From Neodiprion pinetum (taxonomy: Eukaryota > Arthropoda > Insecta > Hymenoptera > Diprionidae), in the NCBI RefSeq assembly GCF_021155775.2, contig NC_060235.2, forward strand, positions 17,296,693-17,360,692: a stretch of DNA of 64,000 nt, written 5' to 3'. A program made the translations under genes and the position numbers. The notes beneath the pieces are model-generated. The model worked only from the letters and a program-made list of their open reading frames with translations. It ran no database searches and was not told the origin of the DNA. Numbering within the stretch: the first letter of the stretch is position 1; each line of letters starts with the position of its first letter. Below, piece by piece: positions 50,877 through 64,000 of this stretch.

Positions 50877-51729
50877 GGGAAAAGAGATGAAAAGGGAAAA
50901 TGAAACCATCAGCTGATGTATGACTAGAGTCCTGCTGCACCCACTTCGTTTATATTGGCGATTGATTGCAGATTGCGCAACACGTGCAACGCCACAAAGT
51001 GACAAAGCCAACGTCAAGTAATTCATATCTAGAAGTACGTGTATTGTTGTATATTGCGTTTATTCTCAACGCGGTAATATATTACATATCCTTTTGACGT
51101 AATCTGATTCCGTGCACGAAGGACATTATTGATTATACTATATATGTGTGCCGTGTATCAGATTAAAAACATATCTAGTATGTTTAATAATGTTCATGTC
51201 CCTGTACAAACAAGTTTTTCAAAACTTTGAGGACGAAGAATTAAAATATAAACAAAATGAGCGATATTGAATCCGCGAGACAAAAGATAACCTATGTTTT
51301 CGCAGATGCGTCAACGAAGATACTTACAGAATAGAATTTGGAAAAGTATAATAATAGCACACTAAAATTGATGTATAGAAGTAGGGAAAGGATTGTTCGA
51401 TGTATCAATAATGTTTGCCCGAATAATGGAAGACGGTTACTTTCCACCCCTTTCCAAGCGTCACATTTTTATAGGAACTGGAATAAATATTCTCGTTATA
51501 ACCCCCGAATCGTTACTGCAATATCGTCGTTACATGCGTACAGGTACGTACTTATATCATAAGAATAGCATACGAGGAGAAGTTGAAGCATTATTAATTG
51601 ACAGGTATGACGAAGGTGGAAAAAGTTTAGGGAGGAAAAGAGGCGAGGATAGGGAAAACGATGAGTGACATCGCGTGTAGCTGAAATGCTCTCTGCAGCT
51701 GTGTACAAGAAGAAGAGAGTGAAAATATT

Positions 51730-51776
51730 GAGAGGGAGAGAAAGAGAAAGAGAAAGAGAGAGAGAGAGAGAGAGAA
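51730..51776. repeat. imperfect GA microsatellite
   Basis: GA units interrupted by GGGA and GAAA; the surroundings to 51845 are also purine-rich. Confidence 0.9.
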
Positions 51777-52866
51777 AAGGGAAGGGAAAGGGGGCGAGTG
51801 ATAAGAGAAACAAAAATAGAAAGGAAAGAAGGGAAAAAAAGGGCACTAATAAGGAAAAAGGAGGATGGGTCGCGTGTCCATTAACGATCCAGCTGGCATC
51901 GCAGCCTCATCTTTCACACTTTCCTGTCCGACTGACTAATCGTAAGAACTCGACCGCCGCATTTTGTCCCTCCGCGCGACCTCACATGAAGAAGAAGAAG
52001 AAAAAAAATAAGATCACGTGACTATATACGGGAAATTCCAGTCGAACGATCGCGATCCAGCACACGTGTTTGTTTATCTCTCATGTTCTCTTCGAATCCT
52101 TATTATATCCCACTTCGAAAACGTGCTCCGATGATTTTCGCGACAGGAATAACGAAGCTATAAATTGATGATAAAAAAGGCGACAGAAAAAGCAGGACAA
52201 GAGGAAAACATACTTTATTATATGTATATATATATATATACAGGCAACCGAAATACATTATTTATTGATAAGCATTCATCACATGGGATTATTACAGACA
52301 CCTGGGTTCGCCGTAAGAAGAGTACATTCGTCGAACATCGTCGTACATGATTGATATTGTCAATAAGATAAGGCAGTTGGTGTCGTCTTCAGCTGCGCTG
52401 CAGTGCGGGCCGCGGTTTATACGCGCGAAATGAGGAAGAAGAGTTTGGAGTTTGGGGGGGGGAGGTGAGTGAGGAAGATGAAGATGAAGGATTTGGGAAA
52501 CGCGGAGCGACGGACAACCAATCTCGGCGTAGCTAGGGGCAACGGTAAACGCATTAGGGTTCGCACCAAGTCGGTCTTCGCACATCTCCCCATCCCCAAA
52601 TCCAACCCTAACCTAACTTAACCTGTAACCCCGTTAATAACGACGCGATGTCGCATGGTGTATGATGACAAGTATATAAGAAGAACGATTAATTATTACA
52701 GATTAACGAGACGAAAATATTTCGAATATAATACATGCCATTCAAGTGCATGAAAATTATACGACAGTTGATTCTCAAAATCAAATTTAAAAACGTCGCG
52801 GCAACCTTAGCTGTAAGTAAAAATAAAATATATGGATGTGTAGAAATCTTTCAGGTACCTTCTTAA

Positions 52867-53131
52867 CCCTTGTTTGACACCCCGGAGGTACAAACGACCT
52901 CACGCCTTTTTTTCGTCAATTTAAAGTACCTAAATCCACAAAAAAAAATCGGGTCTGGGGCGACATCTGGCATTTTGATATTTTTGATAGATAACCTATA
53001 CAGTTTCGAAAAGTAACCTTTTAAGAATTTCCAAAAAAAATACTTAATAGTTCATTTTTCATAACGATTTTTGTCGCTGAGGACCCCAGTGTGTCTAGTA
53101 TGTGATACTACAGAAGTGTGCCAAACAAGGG
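52867..53131. mobile_element. piggyBac-type MITE
   Basis: TTAA at 52863-52866 and 53132-53135 flanks a 265-bp element that begins CCCTTGTTTGACAC and ends GTGCCAAACAAGGG. These ends are inverted with one mismatch in 14. TTAA duplication plus CCC/GGG ends is the hallmark of the piggyBac superfamily. There is no transposase. Confidence 0.8.
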
Positions 53132-53157
53132 TTAATAGGATGACAGTGTCACTGCGT

Positions 53158-53344
53158 TACTGACCGAGTAAAATTTCACTTATTTTGACTACTATTACGC
53201 CGGCTTATGCATCACTGATGCAAGAAAGCTGCAGATAGCGCCGTAAGTTCTATTCGATATTTCTATCTGCAGCTTTTTTCCGTCAGTTATGCCCAACAAG
53301 CACGCATAATAGTAAAAAACAAGTGAAATTTCACTCGGTCGGTA
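53158..53344. mobile_element. mariner-type MITE with an internal hairpin
   Basis: The left end TACTGACCGAGTAAAATTTC and right end GAAATTTCACTCGGTCGGTA are inverted over about 36 bases with few mismatches, with TA at each edge. A second nested inverted pair, AAGCTGCAGATAG and CTATCTGCAGCTT, lies inside. It starts only 27 bases after the piggyBac-type MITE ends. Confidence 0.7.
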
Positions 53345-53756
53345 AAGACTGACTATAGCATACTCTTGATTCATCTTCTTCAAATAGTGACGACAATTTA
53401 TTCGTTTAATATGTAGTACATTAACGTGGGTGGGTAGGTAGATGTATGTACATATATTATACGTGTTAAAAAAATATGAAAAAAAAACAGATTGTTAAAC
53501 GCATACGTGTGGGTAGTCGAAAATCATGGACGACAACGAGCCCATGAGCGAGAAATGCGGCGCGGCGGTAGAATCGTACTTCTCTACGGGTCATTTAACG
53601 AGAGCAATATAATAAAATTCTCTAGAATGTCGCGCAGTTGTACATACATAATATACATATACATATTATATACGAGTGTAGGTATCAAAGAAAATGAACC
53701 TTTTAATACGAATAATTTATGTCTAATGCTTGCGCACTCTTCTGTGGTCCATGGTG

Positions 53757-53803
53757 GAGAGAATAGGAGAGAATAGGAGAGGATAGGAGAGGACAGGAAA
53801 GGG
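53757..53803. repeat. 10-bp tandem repeat
   Basis: Four copies of GAATAGGAGA-like units in a row. Confidence 0.85.
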
Positions 53804-56049
53804 CGAGGAATCAGAAGAAAAAGAAGATGACGTGATGCGAGAAACACTTACGGACATGTATGTACTTAATTGCAAGTATAATACGCACACGTGCGGCCGG
53901 TATAAATTAAGTAATAATTCCTCTTTGCAATTATAATATGAGTATATGTAACGTATTTCTTCGTAACATGAGATTCTAACCAATTCAATTACCTAGTGAA
54001 AAAAAAAAATATATGCATACACACGAATTTTTCCCTCAAATTATTTCAAAAGCAACTCCATCACGATTCATCAAGATAATTATCATTTCCTATTTTTTTC
54101 TCATTATGTTATTCGTTCGATTTATATATTCTCTGGTTTTTGGTTGTCCATCTTCTAGCGGGAATGATAATAGAGTAAAATAATTTCGGCCGCGGAGTAT
54201 TTTTTATATGTATATAATTATGTAAGGTATTTCAAGATTCAGGGAAGCGACGCATAATTGCATACGCACACTGACAAAATAACGAATAATTTCCACATCC
54301 CGGATAGTATATCGTCAAACGTAATAACACATAAATGTACCCACATAGTACTGGAATTTGTTTATTATAGTTTCTACATATTCCATCGCGTTATCTGTAC
54401 ATATTAAATTTTTTATTAGCGGTGATTCATTGATACACAGATATATTATATTCTAACGTATCTGACACATTTTTCTATTCTTCCCAGTTTTTAAAAACGT
54501 TGTACGAATTCTCCAGGATCAATCAAATAACTATTTTTGCAAAACCGTTTATTCGACCATCACGGAAAAGGAGAAATAAATTTTTAACGTACCGCAATAG
54601 TTGTCGGTTATCCGTTAAAGGCAACATATTTCGCAATTTGATATATCCTCTCAATATCATTAGTCCCGGTGAATCGTGGTTTGAAAAGATGGGATGAAAA
54701 CCGCTGGAAACTGAATGTAATCAGATTGCTCGATCGGTGGCTTTAAGCCGGTCTATACATGGCACAATCGAGACCGAGCCACGTAGAATGATAATCATTG
54801 AGAGAGCTCTAAATCAAATCCGTGACACGGTGTTCCAGGGACTGATTCCCTATTCAATCAGCGCGTCATTTCTCGTCTCATGCATCCGTCAATGCAGCAG
54901 CAGCAGCATGTGACGTCTACTCAATGGGTCTAATAATAACAACGGGACACTGAGCAGAGGCGGAATGCATCATCGAGGATCAAATATACGCAGGTATAAC
55001 AATAGTACGAGAACTTTGGACCAAAGTTAGCCATCGCAGTTCAAATTCGAACCTACAACATTAGCGAACTCGACTCAAAAGAAGATTGATAAAGAAATTA
55101 TTTGTGCATTTTTGTCAAGAAGTTAACGAATTGGTATGTTAATTGGGTTCTTACCTTCGGTGAAAGGAGGAACGATTCAAGATAGAGCTGAGAGGGTGTT
55201 TCTGTGATTGGGGTAGTTTTTCATCATCCACCAGGAAAAAGAAGACTTGCACGCATTATGCAGTCTCTTCATCCTTTCTACTCGGAGTATAAAAACTGCA
55301 CCGGTCACGAACGATGTATGTACATGACAATTAGCGATAAGCGAAGTGCCGTACAGTAAATAAGAAAATAAACAACGGAAGCACTTTTTTATTACCGTCG
55401 TTTCGTCCATGAGAAAAAAAGAGAAAAGAAACAGGACTTGAATCACAATTAGCACTCGGTATAAAAAAAATATATTATATACATCTCGAACAAGGAGCCT
55501 CATCATATGCACAATTTTATTTTCCTTTCTCAGTTCGATATTTCTATATGTCATCTGTTATTTCTAAGTAATATTAGCAGCAGCCTGATTGAAACTCAAA
55601 AGGCGATCTGTCAGGCGTTGACGCAGAAGCGAGTCGTCCCCCCTCCTCGTCTTCCTTCGTTTCCTGATAGTCGTTCAAACTGAATTCAAATTTCAGCGTG
55701 GTCGGTGCGTCACGTATATTCGGAACTCACTGGATTCCCGACATGCCGGTGAACAGGAGGTACGGCGTACGAAGTGACGGAAGGAGGAAAGACCGGCGCG
55801 CTGAATAATGAAAATAAAAGCCGAGGTCTCGAGGCGGAGATCCAAATTCAAATTTGTAGCGCGACTCGACCCGCGATGATATTCGCGAGTCGCGCGCCAC
55901 GTTTGGCGGTTTCATCGCAACTGAACGGCGCCCGGCGCCGCGGGATCGGATTGAGGACTGGGAGGGGGGAGGGCACCGATTCGGGAAGCCTCGGCTCTCG
56001 TCGATAGCGGTTCGGCCGCCGGCGGGGGAGTGCCGGAAGGTAGCGGGGG

Positions 56050-56063
56050 CCGACAGATGGCGC
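56050..56063 (+). promoter_or_regulatory. CTCF-like motif in a GC-rich patch
   Basis: CCGACAGATGGCGC fits the CTCF core (AGATGGC). It sits in the most GC- and CpG-rich stretch of the window, about 55860-56130, which could be a promoter or insulator. This is motif evidence only. Confidence 0.3.
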
Positions 56064-57844
56064 CGCCTCGCGAAAGAAAGGTTAGCCGGCCGGAGGATGG
56101 GTTCGCGGGGATGCCGAGCGATCATTCTGCCCATCGGATGGTCGAATTGATTGATACTCGGGTGGAATTCTGGAGCGGCGAACGACGAGTTGTCGCTAAT
56201 TTTTTACGTCAACTTCTCCGAAAACGCGCAATGAGGCTATGACTGTGTTATACGCCACCCGAGTGCACAGTGTATATCTGTATAATCTATGACCGTGTAC
56301 CTTATACATTATACTTGTATGGTATACGTATAGAAAGAGGGAATTAGCATTTTGACTGGCGTCGGGAGGAGCATCCGACCGACCAAGGAAGGCTCGCTCG
56401 GAGGCGCGAAGCTACCGACTCCGTGGTGAACAAATGATTTCCCGCTCAAGAGAGCGGGTATATAATATTGGAAACGCCATTGTACTTATTCGATTAAGCA
56501 CAAATGGAATTCTGCAAATTTTATTATTTCCCATTCTCCATTTTCCTCCTATTCATCCTCTATACTCATGGTTTGTTTTTCTTCTCATTCTTGTTTTTTT
56601 CTTCTTCTTCTTCTTCTTATTCTTCCTTCCATAACGTCGGCAAGTTTAACGCCTTTCAGATTTTTTTTACCCTGGTTTGAATTCTTTCGAACAGTAAAGA
56701 AAATCGAATGAACAGTTTCCTATAGCACAGTGACTAAGCCATTGATTCGTGATCAAGGCTTGAGCCGCTACTATCCGCAGCTGGAGTTTCGGCCACCATG
56801 ACGGTTTTTGATGGGCGTCGTGACGCTTGATAAATCGAAACGTTGATGCTGGTCACACACACCGAGCCCCTACTTCTGGCCATGTTATACCTAAGCTGTC
56901 GACTCCCGGTCGTCCGCAGCGCATATAAACTGACTGTCAACAAGTCAGGATCGGACGTCCAAACCACCCGCACTGTTGCACGACTCGAGCAAGGCCTCTT
57001 TCCTCTCTCCTCTCCTCTGCTTCTGGTATAAACACACACGCGGCCTGCCGGCATATCGTCGATGAATTTCAATTGATCGGCTCTAGGATCGTTCCACACT
57101 GATTGTGAGTACTCGACGATCTTCTCTTCCCTTCGTATTTCTCAACTCCACGTGCAGTAATTTCACCGTTGCCCAATCTCTAGAGAGAGAGAGAGTCACC
57201 CATATCCTAGGATAGATTAAACGGTTTCGCGGAGTTATCTCAAGTCTGGGTGGGGTGGAGAACCGCCGTTCCTGTTAGCAGACTGCTGCACACTCCGGCA
57301 CGTCGTACCATGTTCGAGACCCAATGGCGCAAAGGACACCGCCGGGATTTGCCCGGATTGCAGGGTAACAGGCGTGCAGACGATACGGCAACCGGGAATA
57401 AACCGTCCTTACTTCCCGCGAAATATAACCCGTGCAAATGCACCTCTCGATAGTCGTAGTGATCTATGGTTCAACGGTATTAGTCCAGCATGAGTTTTAG
57501 ACACCAGGGATCGTTTCGACCTCTCAATAATATAGTCGCCGATTTTCAAAGTGGTAGTACCACAACTCGCGGAAATAACTGTCTCAAGTTTCTCGTCTAA
57601 TTTCAAAGTTTTCCTCTTCCCAGTTCGTGCCACAAAACGCACTGATTTTCCGCACAGCGTAATGTCTATGTATACATATACTTGTATGAGAAATAAGCGA
57701 GCACATGAATATAAGCGTTGTACATATCAGCGGAGATTAGGCATTACGCGTATGTGAGAAACGGTTATATTTTTGGCACGGGGCGTGTGTATAATCCGGG
57801 GCACATATCCATCCTCCATCGGTTGATCGAGAAAGGAGGCGAAG

Positions 57845-57845
<1 letters not shown>

Positions 57846-57892
<47 letters not shown>
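57846..57892. repeat. GA microsatellite
   Basis: About 22 GA units. Confidence 0.95.
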
Positions 57893-57894
<2 letters not shown>

Positions 57895-58041
57895 CGGTGT
57901 TTTTGAACGCACGCACGCGTGCTCTAGCTGATACACCCGGGCTTACTTCACGGGGTGTTCCGCCACATCCAAGTTCCCGTCGACGTTCTCGTTCGCCGAA
58001 TGTTTACCGGATCTATTCTCGACGGTGGATGCGGTGCCCGT

Positions 58042-58077
58042 TTGTGTGAGTGTGTGTGTGTGTGTATGTGCATGTGT
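58042..58077. repeat. GT microsatellite
   Basis: GT units with a few interruptions. Confidence 0.9.
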
Positions 58078-58500
58078 CACAAGTACAGACCCGATAACGT
58101 AAGCAAACTTCTCTTTCTCTCCGTCTGTCGCACTACTCGCTACTCGGTGAGGCCACAGAGCGAAAAGAACGGAGAACGCAAAAAGCCTCCGAGGATCTGA
58201 GCTTCTTCCATCAACGCGCGTATCCCACTCAACACGTATCTTCCGCAGATAGCGTCGAGTCTGTAGCATGAATATGAGCTCAGAATTTTTCAGCCTTGGC
58301 TCAGTACAAGGTTACACCAGATGAAGGTCTAGATGAAGTTTCAGAGTCAGCATTGAATCTGAAAAGGGGATGGTTGAATCGTTGGAGTGGATGAGAGACG
58401 TTAAAACGCCGTTGCGGATGAAAATTTTCACCGGGTAGTCAAGAGGCGGGTTTTTCTACCCCACCTCTCACTTCTTCTACTTCGTTTTCTTATACTTTTT

Positions 58501-58531
58501 CTTCTTCTTCTTCTTCTTCTTCTTCTTCTTC
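58501..58531. repeat. CTT triplet microsatellite
   Basis: Ten CTT units in a pyrimidine-rich stretch; a shorter CTT run lies at 56601-56619. Confidence 0.95.
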
Positions 58532-59439
58532 AGTTAATTAGTATCTGCACGCTGCTGCCCTGCAGGGTGACTCGTTCCCCCAGGGACGTGCGTTGCGTGC
58601 TGCACTCTTTTGTCAAGGATGTAGATTGCGAGGTTGGCAGGTAGGCAGGCAGGCAGGCACCTCAAGCGATCCGCCAACCAACCTACCTCCACCCACCAAT
58701 TTATCTTCCCTGGTTTTAATTAGCACGGGGGTCACCGTCGGCGACCCGTCGACCTGACAATGAGACTATCGCCTAGTTCACGTCTCGAGATGGCAGGCAG
58801 GCTCACGCAATTCTCGAAGTCCCACTCTTTGCGCTGCTGGCTCAGAGTCACCGTCCAAACAAACTCGGTGACTCACTATCCACCGCACTCTTTACTCTGA
58901 CTTACAACTAGGATCGTTGTAATATCGTTTAACAGATGGTACGAGAACCTGAACACAATCGATCCATTGAGAAATTATTACCGATGTAGTCAGCATGCTG
59001 TTCAGATACGGAATTAAGATTCAGCGTTTCTCTAGTTTCTCTAGTTAAGAAGACATTAAAAAAATCATCTATCCAGAATAAATACATACGAACACTCGGA
59101 TTGTATACATAAACTAGTCCTCACTTATGAATTGAATATACACGAACATGACTTTGAGTGACTATAAAATATTTCAAGTACAATGCTCGACCGATGGAGT
59201 CGATATTGGCACCGCATTTCGTCTCCGATTTTTTCAGCTCAATTTGATTTTAGACCGATTTGAACCCGTAGCAATGATTTCCGAATCGGAGTACCAAAGG
59301 AAAAAAGCAAGAGGGACAGAGAAAGATGAAGAGAGTTTTAAACGAGAGGTAGAATAAGGTATGCTCACCCAGCCAGTCAGCTAACCACCCACCACAGCTT
59401 CTCGTAAAACTTTTCACGATTCCACGAGTAAGGCAAATT

Positions 59440-59477
59440 TATATATATTGCATATATATATATATGCAATATATATA
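59440..59477. repeat. perfect 38-bp AT-rich palindrome
   Basis: TATATATATTGCATATATA is followed by its exact reverse complement. Apart from two TTGCA/TGCAA cores it is TA repeat. It could extrude as a cruciform. Confidence 0.85.
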
Positions 59478-62400
59478 CTCATACACACTTACGTGGCGTT
59501 ACGAGTGGAGCCTGTTAGAGGCGAGATATTACGGCCTTTTAGCGAGTTATAAATATAATACGACATAATGAAATATTATTGCCGAGCGTCTTCGGGGCTG
59601 GATGGTAGGTATGGTCGGACGGTTTGGGGTAGAGAGAGGTAAACGCGTGCGACGATGGTAAAGATCGCGGATATCGCACTCGCGGGTTTGAAAACGGCGA
59701 CGAGATGGAGAAAACCTGCAGAGAGAACCCTGAACTGTCCTGACATTTATACGCGCGCAGCGTGAGGGGCGGGAGTGACATTAAACTCGGGGTTGTTCTC
59801 GCCCTCCTCAAACCAGGGAAAATCGAGCCCCTTTCGACCTGGCATTTCGCCCTAATGCCACACCGAGAGATCCTAAACGTCTCGACTCCGATCCACGTTG
59901 TAATCATAACCCGGAAACGATGACGAGAATTTATAGATGATGAGGCAGAAGAAGGCTTGACACACACGTGCATCGCAAAACTGCCGAAAAGCATTTTTAT
60001 TACTGTAAGAATAAAGATAACTACCGAATCGTGGAAAATGCTAATCTATAGAAAAAATCCTCACTCTCACAATTTACACTCGTGTTACGCACGGCAATTA
60101 TATCCGACTGCCGAGAATCTTAGTTGTTAAAATTTTTCACTCTCCTAGAAGACAGGCAAAAATTTGTGTAGGTATAGACAAAAGTTTGGTAAGTGGGTTT
60201 AGTCACGATCTTGACCGTCGGTGTCCAGTTCTCATTTCCCAGGCCCGAGCTCGTTCTTGACCGCAGCGTTGGTGTCTAATTACTCGAAATTTATTACACC
60301 TTTACATTACGGTTGTAAACCGACGAATTTGGATGGAGCTGAAATCCCGGGTCATTTCTCGATCTCAAGTACACGTTGGTACCATCGGAAGTAGAGGGGA
60401 TAAAAGCGAGCGTATATTTTAAATTCGCGTATAATGAATACCTGAGTCAGTTTGGCGGATAGGTATGTACGATACGTTCTCTTCCCAAGCCTTAATACGA
60501 TCCGCGGTATAAGATCCTCGGGGGACTTTCATTAGGGGAATTTACAGGATAGATATCCTGGCGTCACTGGAGCCGCTTCCCTTCGTTTCCCTTCCCTTTC
60601 TTCCTTCCGTCCACCCTCTTTCTCCAGAGCCCGGTAAATCACTCGCGTTAAACGGCTCCGCCGAATTTCTCCCTGCCCGCCCCCTCAGAACTAAACGCAT
60701 AACGTGGCAAAGACGAGACTCTCAGGTGAAACGCGATTAAAAATATTAACCCAATTAGTGTAATCAAACAAACGTGACGAACACACGCGTGCGTGGAACT
60801 CAAGGCGCACCCTGAACGCCTCGCCCTACTAGCCTCGTGACTAGTTTGTATGTACGTCATGAACATCCTTCGAACCGTCAACCAGCTCCAAGGACAGTTG
60901 AACTATTTTCCGCGTCCTACACTTCGAACGAATAACTTCTGACAGTATTCCAGCAATTTTTCCTTCCTACTATTTTTTGAATCCGTTTTAATTCATTCTG
61001 AACTTTCGACGCAAGCTGCAGCGACCTGTATCGACGCACAATAATTAACTTTTCGACGTACCTATTGATATGCACGAATCGATTTGTAGGATATTCCATG
61101 TGGACAAAACGTCTGATGTACGAGTATCTTATTATAGGTAAGAATACATATACACTCAATTAATTAAGGCTACTATACGAGAGAAGAGTATACGGCTTCA
61201 TTTGTTTATATACCAACACACGTGTTCGAAATTGTGTTATAGACGTATATGTGCATGGATTGAAAGACGAGGCGGAGGAGGTTGCGTGGGCAGTGAAAAT
61301 AGCCCATAGAAACAAGCCAAGCCAAGGCAAGTCAAGCTGAGAATTAATGCGGCTTCTTCATCGTTATAGCTCATTGCGTGTGGCTTACGTATTCTATATA
61401 CTGCACGTATACATGTAGAATACGTCATGCGTTGCCTCCGTTAACGTATAAACGTAACGAAAAGTAACGTTGTTTCCGAAAAGGGAACGGAAGTCACCAA
61501 GACGTATGGTGTGCTCGGCATATCGACAATCGATTATAAGGGGTATCTGGGTGCATCTGTTCGTACATAAATTGTACTTATTACGGATCGCTCTTCAAGC
61601 TTGCAGAGAATCCAGTCAGAAATGCCTGCTAGTGGATTTTCAATTATCATTTACGATTCAAGCGACGGTGAAAGAATGAACCAATGAGCGAATGAATAAA
61701 TGAAAGGAAAAAACGAGCAAGAAAAATCGCAGGAACAGTACGAAAATTGAAGGGCATCCGTTATATAATCGGACGGATTCACAAAAACGCTGGACTCGAT
61801 CGGTTTGTTCTCGGAAATCGAAGACACAATGCGCTAAATGGGTTTACGTATTCGTAAACTGTAAGGGAATTGAGGGGTGCGCCAGAATATCGTACTCCGT
61901 GTTTCGGGCCAACGTATATCAGCAGGACTGCCTCGTTCAATGGTTGTATCGGTATACGTACAGGCGTACCTATACACTGCATTGTACAGGCACCAAACGA
62001 GCGAACGAACGAACAATTCCATGTACGTGCAAGGGAAGGGCCCGACCTTTTATAACCTGTCAACGACAGACATACGAACGAGTCATTGTGCGATCGTTAC
62101 AGGTAAAAGCGATAAGACTTGAGTACGAAATATTGCTACCAGCCGAAAGATCCAACTTCTATCTAAAAGCTGAACGACTGTTTCTTCGAACGGATTTGGA
62201 ATTACGTTCGATTGCAGAATTGCAAAGGACACGGAAAGCTTTTTAACTGGTAAGTTCATGAAGCTACTTGTAAAGCCTCCAGCCTCCAGTTCGCTCAAAG
62301 ACGAACATATATTTATAGGATGGGATCTCAACCCACCTGCATCCGTATTCGGTATATTGACGTTTAAACGTCGTCGCCGTGAAGTACGGGGTGTCTTATT

Positions 62401-64000
62401 AAACCGGTGAAGGTAAAGGGGTGTAAGTTACGGATGGCATCCCAAGAGCCGATCCCAACTGCTAGTGGTACCTTCTCGCTGGCAACTAAGTACTAACTAT
62501 GCATCCAACTGAGTAAGTAAGTAGGTAAGTAAGCAGGATACGCCAAGTTGTACACGAAACCGATCTTGATAATGACTGATAGATGTTGAGTTTGTTAGTT
62601 CAATTGTTTACGTATCGAAGCGTCGGGTGACGTTATGTTTCAATCTGGGAACGGAACCTGAAGATCAACGCGTGGAGAAAAATGAAAGAGGAATTTTAAC
62701 ATCGGGAGACGATGAAGAGGAATGAAGATCGTGACTTGAAATGACTTTAAGTCAATTCCCAAAATTTTTTCTACGTGTATTTTGACCCTAAATTTGAGTA
62801 TGGTTACCAGCAATGGTGCATATTCAAAAGGATCTGAAAAAATTAGACTATACGATTGAGAGTATCATAGAATAATATCGATATGAGCGAAGGCTGTGAA
62901 GAGCGTATAATAAAATTCATCGTTTTTATTGTCAGGTAGAGGGAAAATGTGGCAAATGAATGAAGTGATGGTTTAGCACATTATACTGACGCAATGCCAG
63001 CTTCAGTTATAGGAACAGCAGTTACTTGAGCTGAGCGTAAACCTTCTTTGTCACGTTTGCACGGGTGAGTGAAATAAGGTAGAACCTTATGCCGGGACGT
63101 GTTGGACTCCTGCTGAACCGTAAAGCGCATCACCATTTCACTAAAGGGCGTTCAGGGGACGAATTTAACCACCCCGAGACCCGACGCCAGTTTCAAAATG
63201 TCAAACCAAAGAACGGCGCGAAGGTCTGACGTGGAGTGAAAACCAAAACGAGTGTCGCGGTCATTAATTTTACAGTATCTGGCACAAAGAGGTGTACAAA
63301 AGACGAGAGTAATGTAAATTTTGGTAACGGATATCAAAAGAAGATGATTTCTGATTCATCTTTTTAAGACGTATATCATTCCATTTTCCTTCTTTGTGCG
63401 GTTCTTCTTTCTCTTCTGATTCCGTATCATGGGATATTAAAAGTCTGACGATGAGAGGATGAGATGAACTTCCAAGTCATCGATTACAACCGGATCGATG
63501 AGCTTCTTGAACAAAGTTTATGTACTTATACCAACTGGTTGGCTACGGTTATAACTTGCCTACACACTGACGCATCTATGACAGCTAGAAGCTGAATCAC
63601 CTGTTCAAACAGTTCTCCCTTTCCTTCCTTTTCTCACTTTCAACATTTTATCTTCAATTCGAACAATTGTCTTTACTCGGCATCGGCGTGTGGACGGTGA
63701 AGTGTCGGTAAGAAGAAGGAAGAAAGAAAGAGGTGAATGAATACTTTTAACTGCCTTTCCTCCACAACTCAAAGACACTAACTCAATCCGTATGAATCGG
63801 GTAAATCAGTCAGGTGGATATGTAATTCAATAAAACGCAGGTACAGGTATACAGAGTAAACACGCAAAACCATGGAGAAAAAACAATACTCCGTATACAT
63901 ATATACAGATATGTGTACAGTAGTGTACACGATGTAGCGAATAGAGGCAGTTAGGCAGTGCGTGTTCTTTCGCGTATAAATCTGCAGGGGATGAACAAGG

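Larger units (their letters stand above)
35600..64000. other. 28 kb with no supportable gene; CpG-richer, microsatellite-dense
   Basis: Every longer open frame here is short, lacks any known domain, or is a shadow of a microsatellite. From about 36.2 kb the base composition shifts to more CpG and GC, and simple repeats appear every few kilobases. Such DNA often surrounds the promoter and long first intron of a developmental or neuronal gene in insects, but no exon could be identified. Listed separately are the simple repeats, two MITEs, a long palindrome and one CTCF-like motif. No tRNA or rRNA gene was found. Confidence 0.5.

Overview
This is nuclear DNA from an insect, possibly a hymenopteran, although no species can be read from the window alone. 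The evidence is GT-AG introns of about 70-130 bp, five recognisable animal genes, many small DNA transposons, and abundant GA, CA and GGA microsatellites.

Layout. 1-4480: the 3' end of alpha-spectrin (+). 4603-8929: a CTL2-like SLC44 choline transporter (-), convergent with spectrin; one of its introns is almost entirely a 958-bp foldback transposon with a clean 8-bp target duplication. 10034-12326: WDR46/UTP7 (-), a ribosome biogenesis WD protein. 13018-18876: a very long ZCCHC7/Air-like protein (-) with four CCHC zinc knuckles. 18877-24830: gene-free, AT-rich and repeat-derived. 24867-27991: a composite mobile region holding a CRE/TATA/initiator promoter, a 60-bp minisatellite, the C-terminal end of an LTR-retrotransposon integrase, an intronless broken deoxynucleoside kinase (dNK) and a 279-bp LTR-like sequence. 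29193-31446: B4GALT7 (+), with two NRF1-type sites upstream and a pogo/Tigger-like element in its last intron. 31640-35600: a graveyard of a LINE reverse transcriptase (-) with three DNA elements nested in it, flanked by copies of a diverged repeat. 36000-64000: no gene that I can support; it is richer in CpG and full of microsatellites, with a piggyBac-type and a mariner-type MITE, and looks like intergenic DNA or a giant first intron or regulatory region.

The ordinary genes are unrelated housekeeping functions: membrane skeleton, choline transport, rRNA processing, nuclear RNA surveillance and proteoglycan linker synthesis. The most unusual feature is the dNK copy lying between a retroelement integrase end and an LTR, where an env or accessory ORF would sit. 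It suggests that an LTR retroelement captured a nucleotide-salvage kinase. The copy has two in-frame stops and no ATG, so this locus is dead, but intact relatives may exist elsewhere in the genome.

Splice sites were chosen by hand from GT/AG signals, reading phase and family fit. All exon joins are predictions.
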